Assembly (NCBI GenBank): GCA_947570695.1
Contig: CANOVB010000006.1
Span: 62,001 to 126,000, forward strand
Direction: 5' to 3'
Length of the DNA: 64,000 nt
Source: an uncultured Clostridium sp.
Lineage (GTDB): Bacteria > Bacillota > Clostridia > TANB77 > CAG-508
Under the pieces are notes generated by a model that was not told the origin of the DNA, did not search any database, and saw nothing but the letters and a program-made list of their open reading frames with translations. This document shows positions 34,185-43,398 of the stretch, one piece after another (position 1 is the first letter of the stretch; the number at the start of each line of letters is the position of its first letter). A program made the translations under genes and the position numbers.

Positions 34185-35558
34185 TGAAAAAAGAAAGTAA
34201 AAAGAAATTGTATGTAATAACTGCTATGGTTTTAGCAGTTATTTTAGTTTTATTAGGAATATATTTTCCTGATAGTCCTGCTACAGATGTTGTAGGACAA
34301 GTTCAAAATATTGTACTTGATGAAATACAAGCAATAGATGAAAATATTGTAGTTGAAGATATAACAGAAAATGAAGAAGCAAGTTCAACAGAAAATACTG
34401 TAGAAGAAGCAAGTATAGAAGATGAACAAGAATTAGAAACAGAAGAAGTAACAGAAGTTGAAACTTTTGAACTAGAAAATGAAGAATCACTATCATACGA
34501 TGGAGATAGAGCAAAAAGCTGGAATGTAGAACTTGGAGATTACCAAGGACTTACATATTATAGCCAAATAGATAGTAGATGGAAAAATAATTTATATACA
34601 AGTACAGGAAATAGAAGTCAAACAATTGGTTCTAGCGGATGCGGACCTACATGTGCTAGTATGATAGTTTCTAGCATAAAAGGAACAATAACACCAGATG
34701 TTATGGCAAATTTATTTGTACAATATGGATATAGAAGCGTAAACAATGGAACCTATTGGAGCGCGTATCGTGAAATTGCGGACCAATTTAATATACGGAT
34801 ATACAGAAACATCTGATATTCAAAGGGCTTTAGATTTATTAAGAAACAAAAATTATGTCATAGTTAGTTGTGGAAATGGTTTATTTACAACCGGAGGACA
34901 CTATATTGTATTAGTAGGAATAGAAGGTAATACATTAAAAATATATGATCCTTATAATTATTCTGGTAAATTTGAAACTTCAACAAGACGAGGAAAAGTT
35001 ATTGTAGAAGGAAACACGATATATTGTTCTATAGATAATTTTAAGAATTATGCTAATTATAAAGGATTTTTCTGTTATCAAAATATGGACCATAGTAATT
35101 TTAAAGCAGGTCAAAGAGTTTTAGTAAACGAATATGTAAAAATAGCTTATGGAAATGATAAGTACTTACTAGTAGACGATGGTACAAATCAATTTTGGAT
35201 AAATAAATCAGTAGTAACAAATGATAGTAGAATATATGGACAAGCCGATATAGCTTTTGATGGTGGAAGCAACGATATTTTACAGATGATAGATAGTCAA
35301 TTTTGGTGTAAAGAACAATTTATGAGTAATATACCAGTTCAAAGTGTACAACCTCAAATTACAAACACAGTAGGTCAAAAAAGAGTTTTAAAGCAAGCTA
35401 GTATAATTTATCAATTTAAAAATTTAAGCGGCTTAAAATATAATTATAAGGCTAATACAACAGTTACAATTTTAGAAAATGTAAGTAATAGTGTAGATAA
35501 AGTAAAAGTAAATGCAACAGGAAGAACAGGTTATATTAAGAATAATCTATATAAATAA
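34181..35558 (+). CDS. C39-type peptidase lysin, read through a CGG +1 frameshift
   Basis: Probable phage lysin of 458 residues. An N-terminal signal anchor (residues 7-28) and an acidic linker lead to a papain-like C39-type domain: cysteine in SSGCGPTC near residue 154, histidine in TGGHYIVLVG near 240 and aspartate in IYDPYNY. The C-terminus has SH3-like repeats. The catalytic cysteine and histidine lie on either side of CGG at 34796-34798. Zero-frame reading stops soon after; skipping C gives QFNIGYTETSDIQRALDLL. Only the recoded product would carry the full catalytic set. Confidence 0.82.
34796..34798 (+). other. In-frame CGG, +1 recoding site 3
   Basis: Context AAT ATA CGG ATA TAC. Skipping C gives ATA GGA TAT (Ile-Gly-Tyr). 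The site joins the cysteine half and the histidine half of one peptidase domain. Confidence 0.85.
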
Positions 35559-35585
35559 ATTAATAAAAATACAAAAGGTAAAAAA

Positions 35586-35614
35586 TTGAAAAAAATTACA
35601 AAATATGGTATATT
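35586..35614 (+). promoter_or_regulatory. Promoter of the moron gene
   Basis: TTGAAA, 17 bases, TATATT, just after the lysin stop. It gives the following gene its own transcription, independent of the late operon, as is typical of lysogeny-expressed morons. Confidence 0.65.
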
Positions 35615-35634
35615 CCTAATAATTGGAGGAATAT

Positions 35635-36765
35635 ATGAAAAATAGAAATATCTTAAAAAAAATTTATTTGAAAATAAAAAAAATTATTCTGAAAATTTTA
35701 AATTTATTAAGAAAGTTTAAAAAAAAGATAAAAAATACTAAAAACTTATATTATACTATTAAATCTATTATTCTCTCTTCCATTGTTTCAATGTTATTAT
35801 TATTGGCTATATATTTAATTCTACCAAAAACATCATGGCTAAATATTTCTGCCAAACCAGATAGTTTCGAAATTTATGATTTTTATGGAAATGGATTAGT
35901 AAATACTGCTCATATCGAATTAGATAAAGGAATACTAATAAATAAACATGAAGTTGTTATGATGATTGATGATAGAAGGTATGATTTGAAAGAAAATGAA
36001 TTACAATTTGTTATTGATAATGTTGATCTATATGCTGAAAAAGAATTTGATGATGGATTAAGTGCTTATTTAGCTTTTAACAAAAATGTTAGTATAAAAT
36101 TTGGAGGATATATTTATGATATTAATCCAATAAATAGAGTAAATATTAAAATAAAAAGAGATCGTAATAGCTTAAGTTCAGTTTATGAGAATTATTATTT
36201 TTATATCAGTTCTGATAATAACATAGAAAAATTAATTACTGTTTATAATGATACAGAAGTCTACTACTCAAAGAAATTAGTAGATATTTATATTAAAGGA
36301 AATAAAATAGAAGTTCCTGAATTATCTAAATTAAGATTTTTTTCAAAAAATGAAAATAATGTGGCAACTAGCTTTTCTTTTTTAAATAATTCAATATTTC
36401 TTTTTTCATTAAATTTAGATGATAATTGTTATTTTAGAGGAGAATTTACATCTTTTAATGGAAATTCTTTACCAACAAGTACATTAAAGCAAACATACTT
36501 AAATAAGCAAAATGAATATGATATATCACTTTTAAGAATTGATTCAATAGGAAATGACCAATTTCAGTTAGAATATAAATTTGCTGATGGAAAAAATAAT
36601 TTACAAATATCAGGAAAAGCCAAAGAAATAAATATGTCGGATAATTCTTTAAATTATAGTATATATACGTTTTTATCAGAAAATCAAGGAGAAATTATAG
36701 TTGGAATTTTTGCAGCATTTATTGCGGCATATATTCCTATGATATTGACACATAAAAAAGAATAA
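35635..36765 (+). CDS. Membrane protein, probable phage moron
   Basis: 376 residues from ATG 35635, with TTGGAGG 5 bases upstream (an in-frame TTG at 35623 overlaps that site). A very basic N-terminus, a transmembrane helix near residues 48-66, a long extracytoplasmic beta-rich domain, and a C-terminal helix near 350-370 (GEIIVGIFAAFIAAYIPMIL). Own promoter and place between the lysin and the attachment site suggest a host-altering gene, for instance exclusion. No family recognised. Confidence 0.65.
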   Translation: MKNRNILKKIYLKIKKIILKILNLLRKFKKKIKNTKNLYYTIKSIILSSIVSMLLLLAIYLILPKTSWLNISAKPDSFEIYDFYGNGLVNTAHIELDKGILINKHEVVMMIDDRRYDLKENELQFVIDNVDLYAEKEFDDGLSAYLAFNKNVSIKFGGYIYDINPINRVNIKIKRDRNSLSSVYENYYFYISSDNNIEKLITVYNDTEVYYSKKLVDIYIKGNKIEVPELSKLRFFSKNENNVATSFSFLNNSIFLFSLNLDDNCYFRGEFTSFNGNSLPTSTLKQTYLNKQNEYDISLLRIDSIGNDQFQLEYKFADGKNNLQISGKAKEINMSDNSLNYSIYTFLSENQGEIIVGIFAAFIAAYIPMILTHKKE

Positions 36766-36818
36766 AAATACATATTGATAAAGCTAGAATAATTTTTATA
36801 AATAAAATTTAAAATTTG

Positions 36819-36835
36819 ATACATACTATATGTAT
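36819..36835. promoter_or_regulatory. Palindromic operator over a start codon
   Basis: ATACATA and TATGTAT flank CTA, a perfect 7-bp inverted repeat ending on the first two bases of the ATG of the following XRE gene. No ribosome site is visible, so the mRNA could be leaderless and self-regulated. Confidence 0.5.
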
Positions 36836-37034
36836 GGTAGAATTATATATTTATAAATTTAGAACAGAAAGAGGCTTAACTCAAAAAGAGTTATCAATAT
36901 TAAGTGGAGTTTCTGAAAGTTATATAGGTGACTTAGAAAGAAACGAAAAAGAACCTACTATATCTATATTATGTAAGCTTGCTAAAGCTTTAAAAGTAAA
37001 ACCAGAAGAGCTATATATATTTAGAGATGAATAA
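36834..37034 (+). CDS. Second XRE-family HTH regulator
   Basis: 66 residues from ATG 36834, essentially one helix-turn-helix: RGLTQKELSILSGVSESYIGDLERNEKEPTI in the middle, named here by its start. It resembles but is not the same as the Cro-like protein. The palindrome at its start codon suggests autoregulation. It may control the neighbouring moron genes. Confidence 0.75.
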   Translation: MVELYIYKFRTERGLTQKELSILSGVSESYIGDLERNEKEPTISILCKLAKALKVKPEELYIFRDE

Positions 37035-37092
37035 AAGTTTTATAGCGGTTTTTTTATTAAAATTTAATTGAATATTGAACATTTTTTGTTAA

Positions 37093-37129
37093 GTGATAAA
37101 GACCGCAATAGCGGTTTTTGTCACTTTTT
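37093..37129 (+). terminator. Terminator after the XRE gene
   Basis: ACCGC-AATA-GCGGT with A/T extensions and an outer GTGA/TCAC clamp, then TTTTT. Confidence 0.75.
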
Positions 37130-37190
37130 GAGACTCTGAATTGTTTTATAAGTGAAAGGGATTTCAAATAAAACATAGGAGGAATAAAAA

Positions 37191-37355
37191 ATGAACCAAG
37201 AAACTAAAGAAAAAGAAAGAATATTGCAGATGTTATTTATTGAAAGAATAGAGAATAGCAAGCTTTTTTCTAATAATGAAATTTTAGAAATAAAAAACAG
37301 TATAACACAGTATGAAAAATGCTATTTATTAGGAAGTATTGATTTTTTTACATAA
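37191..37355 (+). CDS. Small phage protein at the right end
   Basis: 54 residues with TAGGAGG 8 bases before the ATG. Helical and charged. Last gene before the attachment site. Unknown function. Confidence 0.6.
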   Translation: MNQETKEKERILQMLFIERIENSKLFSNNEILEIKNSITQYEKCYLLGSIDFFT

Positions 37356-37360
37356 ATTAA

Positions 37361-37379
37361 TACCCCCAATTTTACCCCC
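37361..37379. repeat. Probable integrase arm-type site, right
   Basis: Matches 262-280 at 17 of 19 bases in the same orientation (two CCCC blocks around AATTTT). Lies 95 bases inside the right attachment core. Confidence 0.5.
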
Positions 37380-37434
37380 AAAAGTATAGAAAAGTGATAA
37401 AAAATAGACAAAATGAACTATAAACAAAAAAATA

Positions 37435-37470
37435 AAAAAAGCTAAATTCTACTATAGATTTAGTTTTTTT
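37435..37470 (-). terminator. Terminator of tRNA-Trp
   Basis: CTAAAT/ATTTAG stem extended by an A7/T7 pairing. On the minus strand a long T run follows. It was brought in by the phage and replaces the original terminator now at 86-121. Confidence 0.65.
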
Positions 37471-37474
37471 GCTG

Positions 37475-37518
37475 TGGCAGGGGTAGTAGGACTCGAACCC
37501 ACACAAGCGGTTTTGGAG
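37475..37518 (-). repeat. Right attachment core (repeat of 152-195)
   Basis: 44 bases, 41 identical to 152-195. Marks the right boundary of the prophage, giving an element of about 37.3 kb. Confidence 0.88.
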
Positions 37519-37549
37519 ACCGATGTGCTACCATTAACACTATACCCCT
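37475..37549 (-). tRNA. trnW: tRNA-Trp (anticodon CCA), phage attachment site
   Basis: 75 nt including CCA. Acceptor AGGGGTA pairs with TACCCCT; D arm GTGT-TAATGGTA-GCAC; anticodon loop CTCCAAA; T loop TTCGAGT. Its 3' half was supplied by the phage. The first anticodon stem pair (27-43) is a T-C mismatch in this copy, and the displaced host half has the same C. The anticodon-loop region is the probable crossover. Confidence 0.94.
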
Positions 37550-37742
37550 ATAAAAATAACACTAATATAATAACATATTAAAAAATATAATTCAAGTAAA
37601 TTTTAATAAAATGTAAAACTTGTATATTGTAATATTAAGTTTTGCATTTTTTATTACAAATTTTATTAAATTATGAAAGCAAATAAAAATATGTCATAAA
37701 TATTTCAAAACTGTTTCATTTATGTATTTTTCAAAAGAACTA

Positions 37743-37771
37743 TTGCAAACTGCATATAATATAAGTATAAT
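37743..37771 (+). promoter_or_regulatory. Promoter of the surface-protein/sortase operon
   Basis: TTGCAA, 17 bases, TATAAT, about 40 bases before the ribosome site of the surface protein gene. Confidence 0.7.
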
Positions 37772-37812
37772 AAATTTATATTTTATAGTATGAAAAAGGA
37801 GAAAATTGGAAA

Positions 37813-38382
37813 ATGAGAAAAATATCAAAATTATTAGTTATGGCATTTGTAGTTTTAGCTGTAATTACATTGTCAGTAAATGTAAGTGCTTCAACAAATA
37901 CTTTAAAAGAATATGTTGGAGGAGTTCATGAAATAAATGGAATGGAATTTAAACTAAGCACAAAACAAAAAGAAACAGTTCTAAATTATATATCTGGATT
38001 AGATGATGCAACATCAAAAGCTATTTATGATGATATTATATCTATTGAAAATATAATTAAAGAGTCAAAAGTTACAAAATTAGCAGATTTAAGTGATGCT
38101 GATAGATCAAAAGCTTTTAATATAGCAAAATCAGCAGCTGAAAAAGCAGGATTAACTTTAACTGTTAATACAAAAACACAAACTTTTACATTAAAAAAAT
38201 CAGATGGAAAAACTTTACTTACAGGAAAATATATGTCACTTGTAACATATAAGAAAACAACAGATACAAAAACAACAACATCAAAAAAATTATTATATAC
38301 AGGTGCAAATTATGCAGTATATGGGGTTGCATCTTTAGCAGTAGTTGCCGTTGCTGTTGCAGTCATTAGAAAAAGAAAATAA
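37813..38382 (+). CDS. Secreted surface protein with sorting-type C-terminus
   Basis: 189 residues. A signal peptide (residues 1-26, cleavage after VSA) is followed by a lysine/threonine-rich exported domain and a C-terminal sorting-like tail: LLYTG, a hydrophobic helix (VYGVASLAVVAVAVAVI) and RKRK. LLYTG is not canonical LPXTG, but the arrangement and the sortase gene 3 bases downstream suggest a dedicated sortase substrate. AAAAAGGAG precedes the ATG. CGG is absent. Confidence 0.75.
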   Translation: MRKISKLLVMAFVVLAVITLSVNVSASTNTLKEYVGGVHEINGMEFKLSTKQKETVLNYISGLDDATSKAIYDDIISIENIIKESKVTKLADLSDADRSKAFNIAKSAAEKAGLTLTVNTKTQTFTLKKSDGKTLLTGKYMSLVTYKKTTDTKTTTSKKLLYTGANYAVYGVASLAVVAVAVAVIRKRK

Positions 38383-38385
38383 TTG

Positions 38386-39001
38386 ATGAGAAAAATATTT
38401 AAAATAATAAAAGCAGCTATTATATCAATAATGGTTGCTTTTTTGATTATAGTAATAGTAAGTTTTGTTACTGTAAAAATAGGTAAAGAAAAATTTGAAA
38501 TGGCAACATATCTTTTAGAACTAATTACAGTTGATGAAACAGAAATGCAAACAATAACTCCAGTTTTAGATGGAAATGTTTTAACAAATTATCCAACTTT
38601 TGGTAGTAAATATGCTACTTTAAAAATTGAAAGTGCTGGCATTGAATTACCAGTTTACTATGGAGCAAATTATACAGTTTTAAAAAGTGGTATAGCACAT
38701 GATGAAGAATCTTATTTTCCACGGAGAAGGTGCAAGTATAGTTTTAGCAGGTCATAATTTTAGTTCTTTTTTAGCTAATTTACCAAAAGCTAATATTGGA
38801 GATAAAATAGAATATGAAACAAATTATGGAACTTTTAATTACGAAATTTATGATACAAAAATAATTAATGAAGAAGATGTTGAAGAAGTTCCAATTCAAA
38901 AAGAAAAAGAGATTTTAATGATATATACTTGTTATCCAATTAATAATATAGGCCATGCTTCACAAAGATATGTGGTATATGCGAGTTTAATAAAAGAATA
39001 G
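38386..39001 (+). CDS. Sortase, read through a CGG +1 frameshift
   Basis: Membrane transpeptidase that anchors surface proteins, 204 residues after recoding. N-terminal transmembrane helix (about residues 10-30). Catalytic histidine in LAGH (residue 123), cysteine in YTCYP (182) and arginine in SQRYVV (194), the class-D-like pattern. CGG at 38722-38724 is codon 113. Zero-frame reading loses all three catalytic residues; skipping C restores YFPGEGASIVLAGH, a well-conserved PGEG-LAGH stretch. Cognate substrate gene is directly upstream. A TTG at 38383 is the alternative start. Confidence 0.88.
38722..38724 (+). other. In-frame CGG, +1 recoding site 4
   Basis: Context TTT CCA CGG AGA AGG. Skipping C gives CCA GGA GAA (Pro-Gly-Glu), 10 residues before the catalytic histidine, at a position where sortases commonly carry glycine. 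No homopolymer is present. Confidence 0.88.
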
Positions 39002-39009
39002 GAGTAAAA

Positions 39010-39885
39010 ATGAAAATATTAAAAAATGTATTATGTGTAATATTATCATTTATATTAGTATTGTTTTTAATAATATATTTATGTTTAGGAATTTTAAGAA
39101 ATAACATTTTAAATAAAGAATATTTATTATTAAAAATGGAAGAAACCGAATTTTATTTGCAAGTTTCTAGAGAAGTTCAAAATGGTTTTGAAAACTATAT
39201 ATATCAATCTGGACTTCCTGAAGATACAATAAAAAATTTGTTTACAGAAGAAATGATAAAACAAGATGTAAATAGTATTATTGATTGTTTATATGAAGGA
39301 ACAGAAATAAATTTGAGTGATGATCTTTTAAGAGAGAATTTAAATACTAGGATACAAGAATATATATCTTCACAAGAAAAATTAATTAATAATGAGGGAA
39401 AAAAATCAATAGAAAAATTTGAAGATTTAATTGTTGAAGAATATAAAAATAATGTAAGTGTTTCTGATAGCTTATTTAAAGAGGGACATATTATATTAGA
39501 AAAAATTAATTTTATTAATGAAAAGATTTATAATATTCCGTTAATAGCCATTATAATAATTATTATAATAATTATACTATTGAATATTAAAAATTTATTA
39601 CTTGCAATAAATTTTATAGCAATTTCATTTTTAAGTTTAGGAGTATTAATAAAAATTGCTGTAAATCTTGTATTTAGTAGTATTAATATTGATAATTTGT
39701 TATTACTATCAAGTTCTTTAAGTAATTTAATAATTAATATTAGTAAAGAGATTTTATATAAATTAGATGATAATGCAACATTATTTATCGTATGCTCTTG
39801 TATTGCTATTATTACAGTTGCGATTTTAAATAATATAAATACTGATGAGAAAAAAATGCCAAAAAGAAGAAAAATTAAAAAATGA
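39010..39885 (+). CDS. Integral membrane protein, unknown function
   Basis: 291 residues, in the sortase operon 8 bases downstream with AGGAG upstream. One N-terminal helix (residues 7-30), an extracytoplasmic helical domain, then about three helices including a run of eight or more isoleucines near residue 180, and a basic tail. It may assist surface-protein export or assembly, judged by context only. Confidence 0.65.
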   Translation: MKILKNVLCVILSFILVLFLIIYLCLGILRNNILNKEYLLLKMEETEFYLQVSREVQNGFENYIYQSGLPEDTIKNLFTEEMIKQDVNSIIDCLYEGTEINLSDDLLRENLNTRIQEYISSQEKLINNEGKKSIEKFEDLIVEEYKNNVSVSDSLFKEGHIILEKINFINEKIYNIPLIAIIIIIIIIILLNIKNLLLAINFIAISFLSLGVLIKIAVNLVFSSINIDNLLLLSSSLSNLIINISKEILYKLDDNATLFIVCSCIAIITVAILNNINTDEKKMPKRRKIKK

Positions 39886-39957
39886 TATTTACATATAGGT
39901 TAAAATAAAATAAAATGATAAAGTAAAAAACTTTAAAATAGGTTTGGGGTGAATAAT

Positions 39958-41595
39958 TTGGATGAAAATAAAGCAAGAAGAGTAATGTCTATATTAGTAA
40001 TTGTGCAAATAGTAGTAATTGTAAGTGTAATGTGTTTTGTTGTAAATAAATTTTTTGACCAAGTAGAAAATGGTAATATAAAAAATTATATAAGCAATAT
40101 AAGTACTGATAGTACATTTAGAGTTATATCTAGTTCGGAAAATGAAGATTTAGAACCTATATTAAAAGAATATTCTAGAGATAAAAATATTAATTTAGAA
40201 ATTGAATATGCTGGAACATTAGATATAATGGAGAAATTAAATTCAGCAGGAAATAATTATGATGCAGTATGGACTTCCAATTCAATCTGGCTATATATGC
40301 TAAATAGTTCAGTAAAAGTTTCAGAATCGAAATCAACAAGTATAAATCCAGTTGTTTTTGCTGTAAAAAAATCTAAAGCAAAAGAATTAGGATTTGAAAA
40401 TAAAGAAATATATACAAAAGATATAGTAAAAGCAATACAAGATGGAAAACTTAAATTTAGCATGTCCAATCCTACTCAAACAAATACCGGAGCAACAGCA
40501 TATTTAGGATTACTTTCTTCAATAGCTGGAAGCCCAGAAGTATTAAAAAAATCTGATTTAGAAAATGAAATAGTAAAAAAAGAATTAGTATCTTTATTTA
40601 CAGGTCTTGAAAGATCTTCAGGAAGTGAAGACTTTTTAGAAGAAATGTTTTTAAATGGAGCTTATGAAGCGGTTGTTACATATGAAGCTTCAATAATAAA
40701 TATTAATAAACAGTTAGAGGAAAATGGAAAAGAAACATTATATGTTTTATATCCAGTTGATGGAGTTTCAATTTCAGATTCGCCTTTTGCATATATAAAT
40801 AATGGAGATGATAATAAAAAAGAGCAATTTTTATCAATTCAAAGTTATATACTTAGCAATGAAGGTCAAGAAAAATTAGCTAAAACAGGAAGAAGAACTT
40901 GGTATGGTGGAATAAATAGTAATGTAGACAAAAATATATTTAATCCAAATTGGGGAATAAATACTGAAAAATATATTGTACCAATAAAATTTCCAAGTAC
41001 AACAGTTATACAAGATGCTTTAGCTATTTATCAAACTGAACTTAGAAAACCAATACATGCAGTTTTTTGTTTAGACTATTCTGGAAGTATGGCTGGAAAT
41101 GGATATAATCAGTTACTAAGTGCAATGGAATATATATTAACAGAAGAAAAAGCTAAAAAAGATTTATTGCAATTTTCAGAAAAAGATAAAATAACGGTTA
41201 TTCCCTTTAGTTCACAAGTTATAAATAAATGGAACACAAATAATGGTTTAAATACAATTTCCTTATTAAATAATATAAAATCCTTAAAACCAACAGGATC
41301 AACCAATATATATGATACTTCAATAGAGGCATTAAAAGTTTTAGCAAATGAAGATTACAATAAATATAATGCTTCAATTATTTTAATGACAGATGGATTA
41401 TCAAATATGGGAAGTTACCAAAATCTTAAAAACTATTACTATTCTTTAGGAAAAGAAATTCCAATATACTCTATAATGTTTGGAAGTGCCCATGAAGATG
41501 AACTTCAGGAAATTGCTGATTTAACAAATGCAAAAATTTTTGATGGAAGAACGGATTTATTAAAAGCTTTTAAAGAAGTGAGAGGATATAATTAA
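39958..41595 (+). CDS. Solute-binding/VWA-domain membrane protein
   Basis: 545 residues from TTG 39958 with GGGGTG upstream (GTG 39949 is the alternative). N-terminal membrane anchor, then a solute-binding-protein-like domain (FRVISSSENEDLEPIL, YDAVWTSNS, NPTQTNTGATAYLGLL). The C-terminal von Willebrand A domain begins near residue 360 with the MIDAS motif DYSGSM and later ILMTDGLS. It is the first gene of a cluster with xpaC and telA. It may sense or hold an anion or peptide at the cell surface; the ligand is unknown. Confidence 0.8.
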   Translation: MDENKARRVMSILVIVQIVVIVSVMCFVVNKFFDQVENGNIKNYISNISTDSTFRVISSSENEDLEPILKEYSRDKNINLEIEYAGTLDIMEKLNSAGNNYDAVWTSNSIWLYMLNSSVKVSESKSTSINPVVFAVKKSKAKELGFENKEIYTKDIVKAIQDGKLKFSMSNPTQTNTGATAYLGLLSSIAGSPEVLKKSDLENEIVKKELVSLFTGLERSSGSEDFLEEMFLNGAYEAVVTYEASIININKQLEENGKETLYVLYPVDGVSISDSPFAYINNGDDNKKEQFLSIQSYILSNEGQEKLAKTGRRTWYGGINSNVDKNIFNPNWGINTEKYIVPIKFPSTTVIQDALAIYQTELRKPIHAVFCLDYSGSMAGNGYNQLLSAMEYILTEEKAKKDLLQFSEKDKITVIPFSSQVINKWNTNNGLNTISLLNNIKSLKPTGSTNIYDTSIEALKVLANEDYNKYNASIILMTDGLSNMGSYQNLKNYYYSLGKEIPIYSIMFGSAHEDELQEIADLTNAKIFDGRTDLLKAFKEVRGYN

Positions 41596-42221
41596 TGGAT
41601 AAAAAAGGTTATACAGGTCCAATAATTTCAGCACTTTTAGGTGGCGTATTTTTTGCAGTTCCTTATTTAGCATTAAATGTTTCATTATTGCCTTCAGTAG
41701 TTATAGCCGGAGTTGCATTTACTGCTGGTAATTTATTATTTTCAGAAGATAAAAACAAATTACAAACAGTAGATGATAATAAAAATTTATATGAAATATT
41801 AAATGAGGCTAAAAAGCAAAATTCTCAAATTTATTCTATGATAAATAAATTAGAAGATAAAGAACTTATATCAGATGTAAAAGAAATACATGAAACAGTT
41901 TCAAAAATAATAGATACAGTTTCAAAAAATCCTAAAAAATTAGACAAAATACAGAATTTTTTTAGTTATTATTTACCAGTTACATTAAAAATTTTAATAA
42001 AATATGATGATATTGAAAATCAAAGATTAATTAGTAAAGATAGTAAAGAATTTATGGATTCAACAGAAGCAATGGTAAAAAAAATAAGCAAATCTTTTAA
42101 AATTCAATTATCAAATTTATATCAATCTGATATAATAGATACAGATGCAGAAATGAAAGTTTTTCAAACAATGCTAAATGCAGATGGAATTAATGATAAA
42201 AATGATTTTGATATTAAATGA
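41595..42221 (+). CDS. xpaC: XpaC-like protein
   Basis: 208 residues. Two N-terminal membrane segments (PIISALLGGVFFAVPYLAL, LLPSVVIAGVAFTAGNLLF) and a helical cytoplasmic domain, as in XpaC (5-bromo-4-chloroindolyl phosphate hydrolysis) family proteins, which are usually paired with TelA. The start overlaps the upstream stop by one base. Confidence 0.78.
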   Translation: MDKKGYTGPIISALLGGVFFAVPYLALNVSLLPSVVIAGVAFTAGNLLFSEDKNKLQTVDDNKNLYEILNEAKKQNSQIYSMINKLEDKELISDVKEIHETVSKIIDTVSKNPKKLDKIQNFFSYYLPVTLKILIKYDDIENQRLISKDSKEFMDSTEAMVKKISKSFKIQLSNLYQSDIIDTDAEMKVFQTMLNADGINDKNDFDIK

Positions 42222-42237
42222 AGGGAGATAAACTGCT

Positions 42238-43371
42238 TTGAAAAAGAAATTTATTGGATTAGGAATATTACTTTTATTAATAGTATGTGTTATAGTAATA
42301 AAAGTTAGTATTGATAATGAAGAAGAAACAAATGAAACTAATGTAAAGAATTTAACAAATGTTACAGTTGCAGTTGGTGGTGGAAAAGAGGGCTTCATAA
42401 CTAATGAACGAGTAAATGAAATAATGAATCAAAGATATGGAATAAATGTTATTTATGATAATTGGAGTAATGGAAAATTAGTAGTAAATCCATTACTTAG
42501 AGAAAATGGTGATAAGTATGATTTAATGTTTTGTTCTGATCAAAGATTTTATGATTATTATAAATTATCTCCAAATAAATCAAAAGGAGAAGCAGACAGA
42601 TATCAGGTTTTAAATGGAGGATTAACTTTAAATACTCCTATAGTAATTTATAGTTGGGACAAAGTTGTTGATGCATTAATTTCTGAAAACATTGTAAGTA
42701 AAATAGATAATATTTATTACATTACAGATATGAACAAATTATTAACTTATATACTAGAAGGAAAAAAATGGTCTGAAATAGGATTAAATATGCTATATGG
42801 AAGTGTAAATATTGCATCTACAGATCCAGTTACATCTTCACCAGGAGCGACTTATTATGGATTATTACTTTCTATAATGTGTGGAGGAAATGTTACAGAA
42901 ACAAGTATGCAAGAAAATTTACCTAAATTAAAAGAATTTTATGAAAAATCAGGATATATGAATAATACACCTGCAGATTTATTTGATAAATATTTGAAAA
43001 CTGGAATGGGGGGAGAACCTATGATAGTTGATTATGAAAAAAGTATTGTTGAATTTGCAAATTCAAATCCTGATGGATTTAATCAAGTAAAGGATAATAT
43101 TAGAATTCTTTATCCAACACCAACGATATGGAATTCACATTGTATAGCTACTTTTACAGAAAATGGCAATAAATATAATGATGCTTTTGAGGATCAAGAA
43201 ATACAACAAATAGCATGGGAAAAATATGGATTTAGAACAGGTGTTACAGGTGGAAATTATGATGTATCGAAATTGGGAATTGAAGGTGTACCACAATCAA
43301 TAACAAGTACAGTTTCTAGTTTAAAAATGAGTATGTATGAAAATTTAATATCTTATTTAAAAGGTAATTAA
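42238..43371 (+). CDS. Extracellular solute-binding-like protein
   Basis: 377 residues from TTG 42238, with GAAGGGAG upstream. N-terminal anchor (residues 5-22), then a binding-protein fold resembling the first domain of 39958-41595: YDLMFCSDQ, STDPVTSSPGATYYGLLLS. No permease gene is nearby, so it is probably not an ordinary ABC importer component. Likely a duplicate sensor part of the TelA cluster. Confidence 0.7.
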   Translation: MKKKFIGLGILLLLIVCVIVIKVSIDNEEETNETNVKNLTNVTVAVGGGKEGFITNERVNEIMNQRYGINVIYDNWSNGKLVVNPLLRENGDKYDLMFCSDQRFYDYYKLSPNKSKGEADRYQVLNGGLTLNTPIVIYSWDKVVDALISENIVSKIDNIYYITDMNKLLTYILEGKKWSEIGLNMLYGSVNIASTDPVTSSPGATYYGLLLSIMCGGNVTETSMQENLPKLKEFYEKSGYMNNTPADLFDKYLKTGMGGEPMIVDYEKSIVEFANSNPDGFNQVKDNIRILYPTPTIWNSHCIATFTENGNKYNDAFEDQEIQQIAWEKYGFRTGVTGGNYDVSKLGIEGVPQSITSTVSSLKMSMYENLISYLKGN

Positions 43372-43398
43372 TAAAAATAATTTAAGGAGGATTTATTT

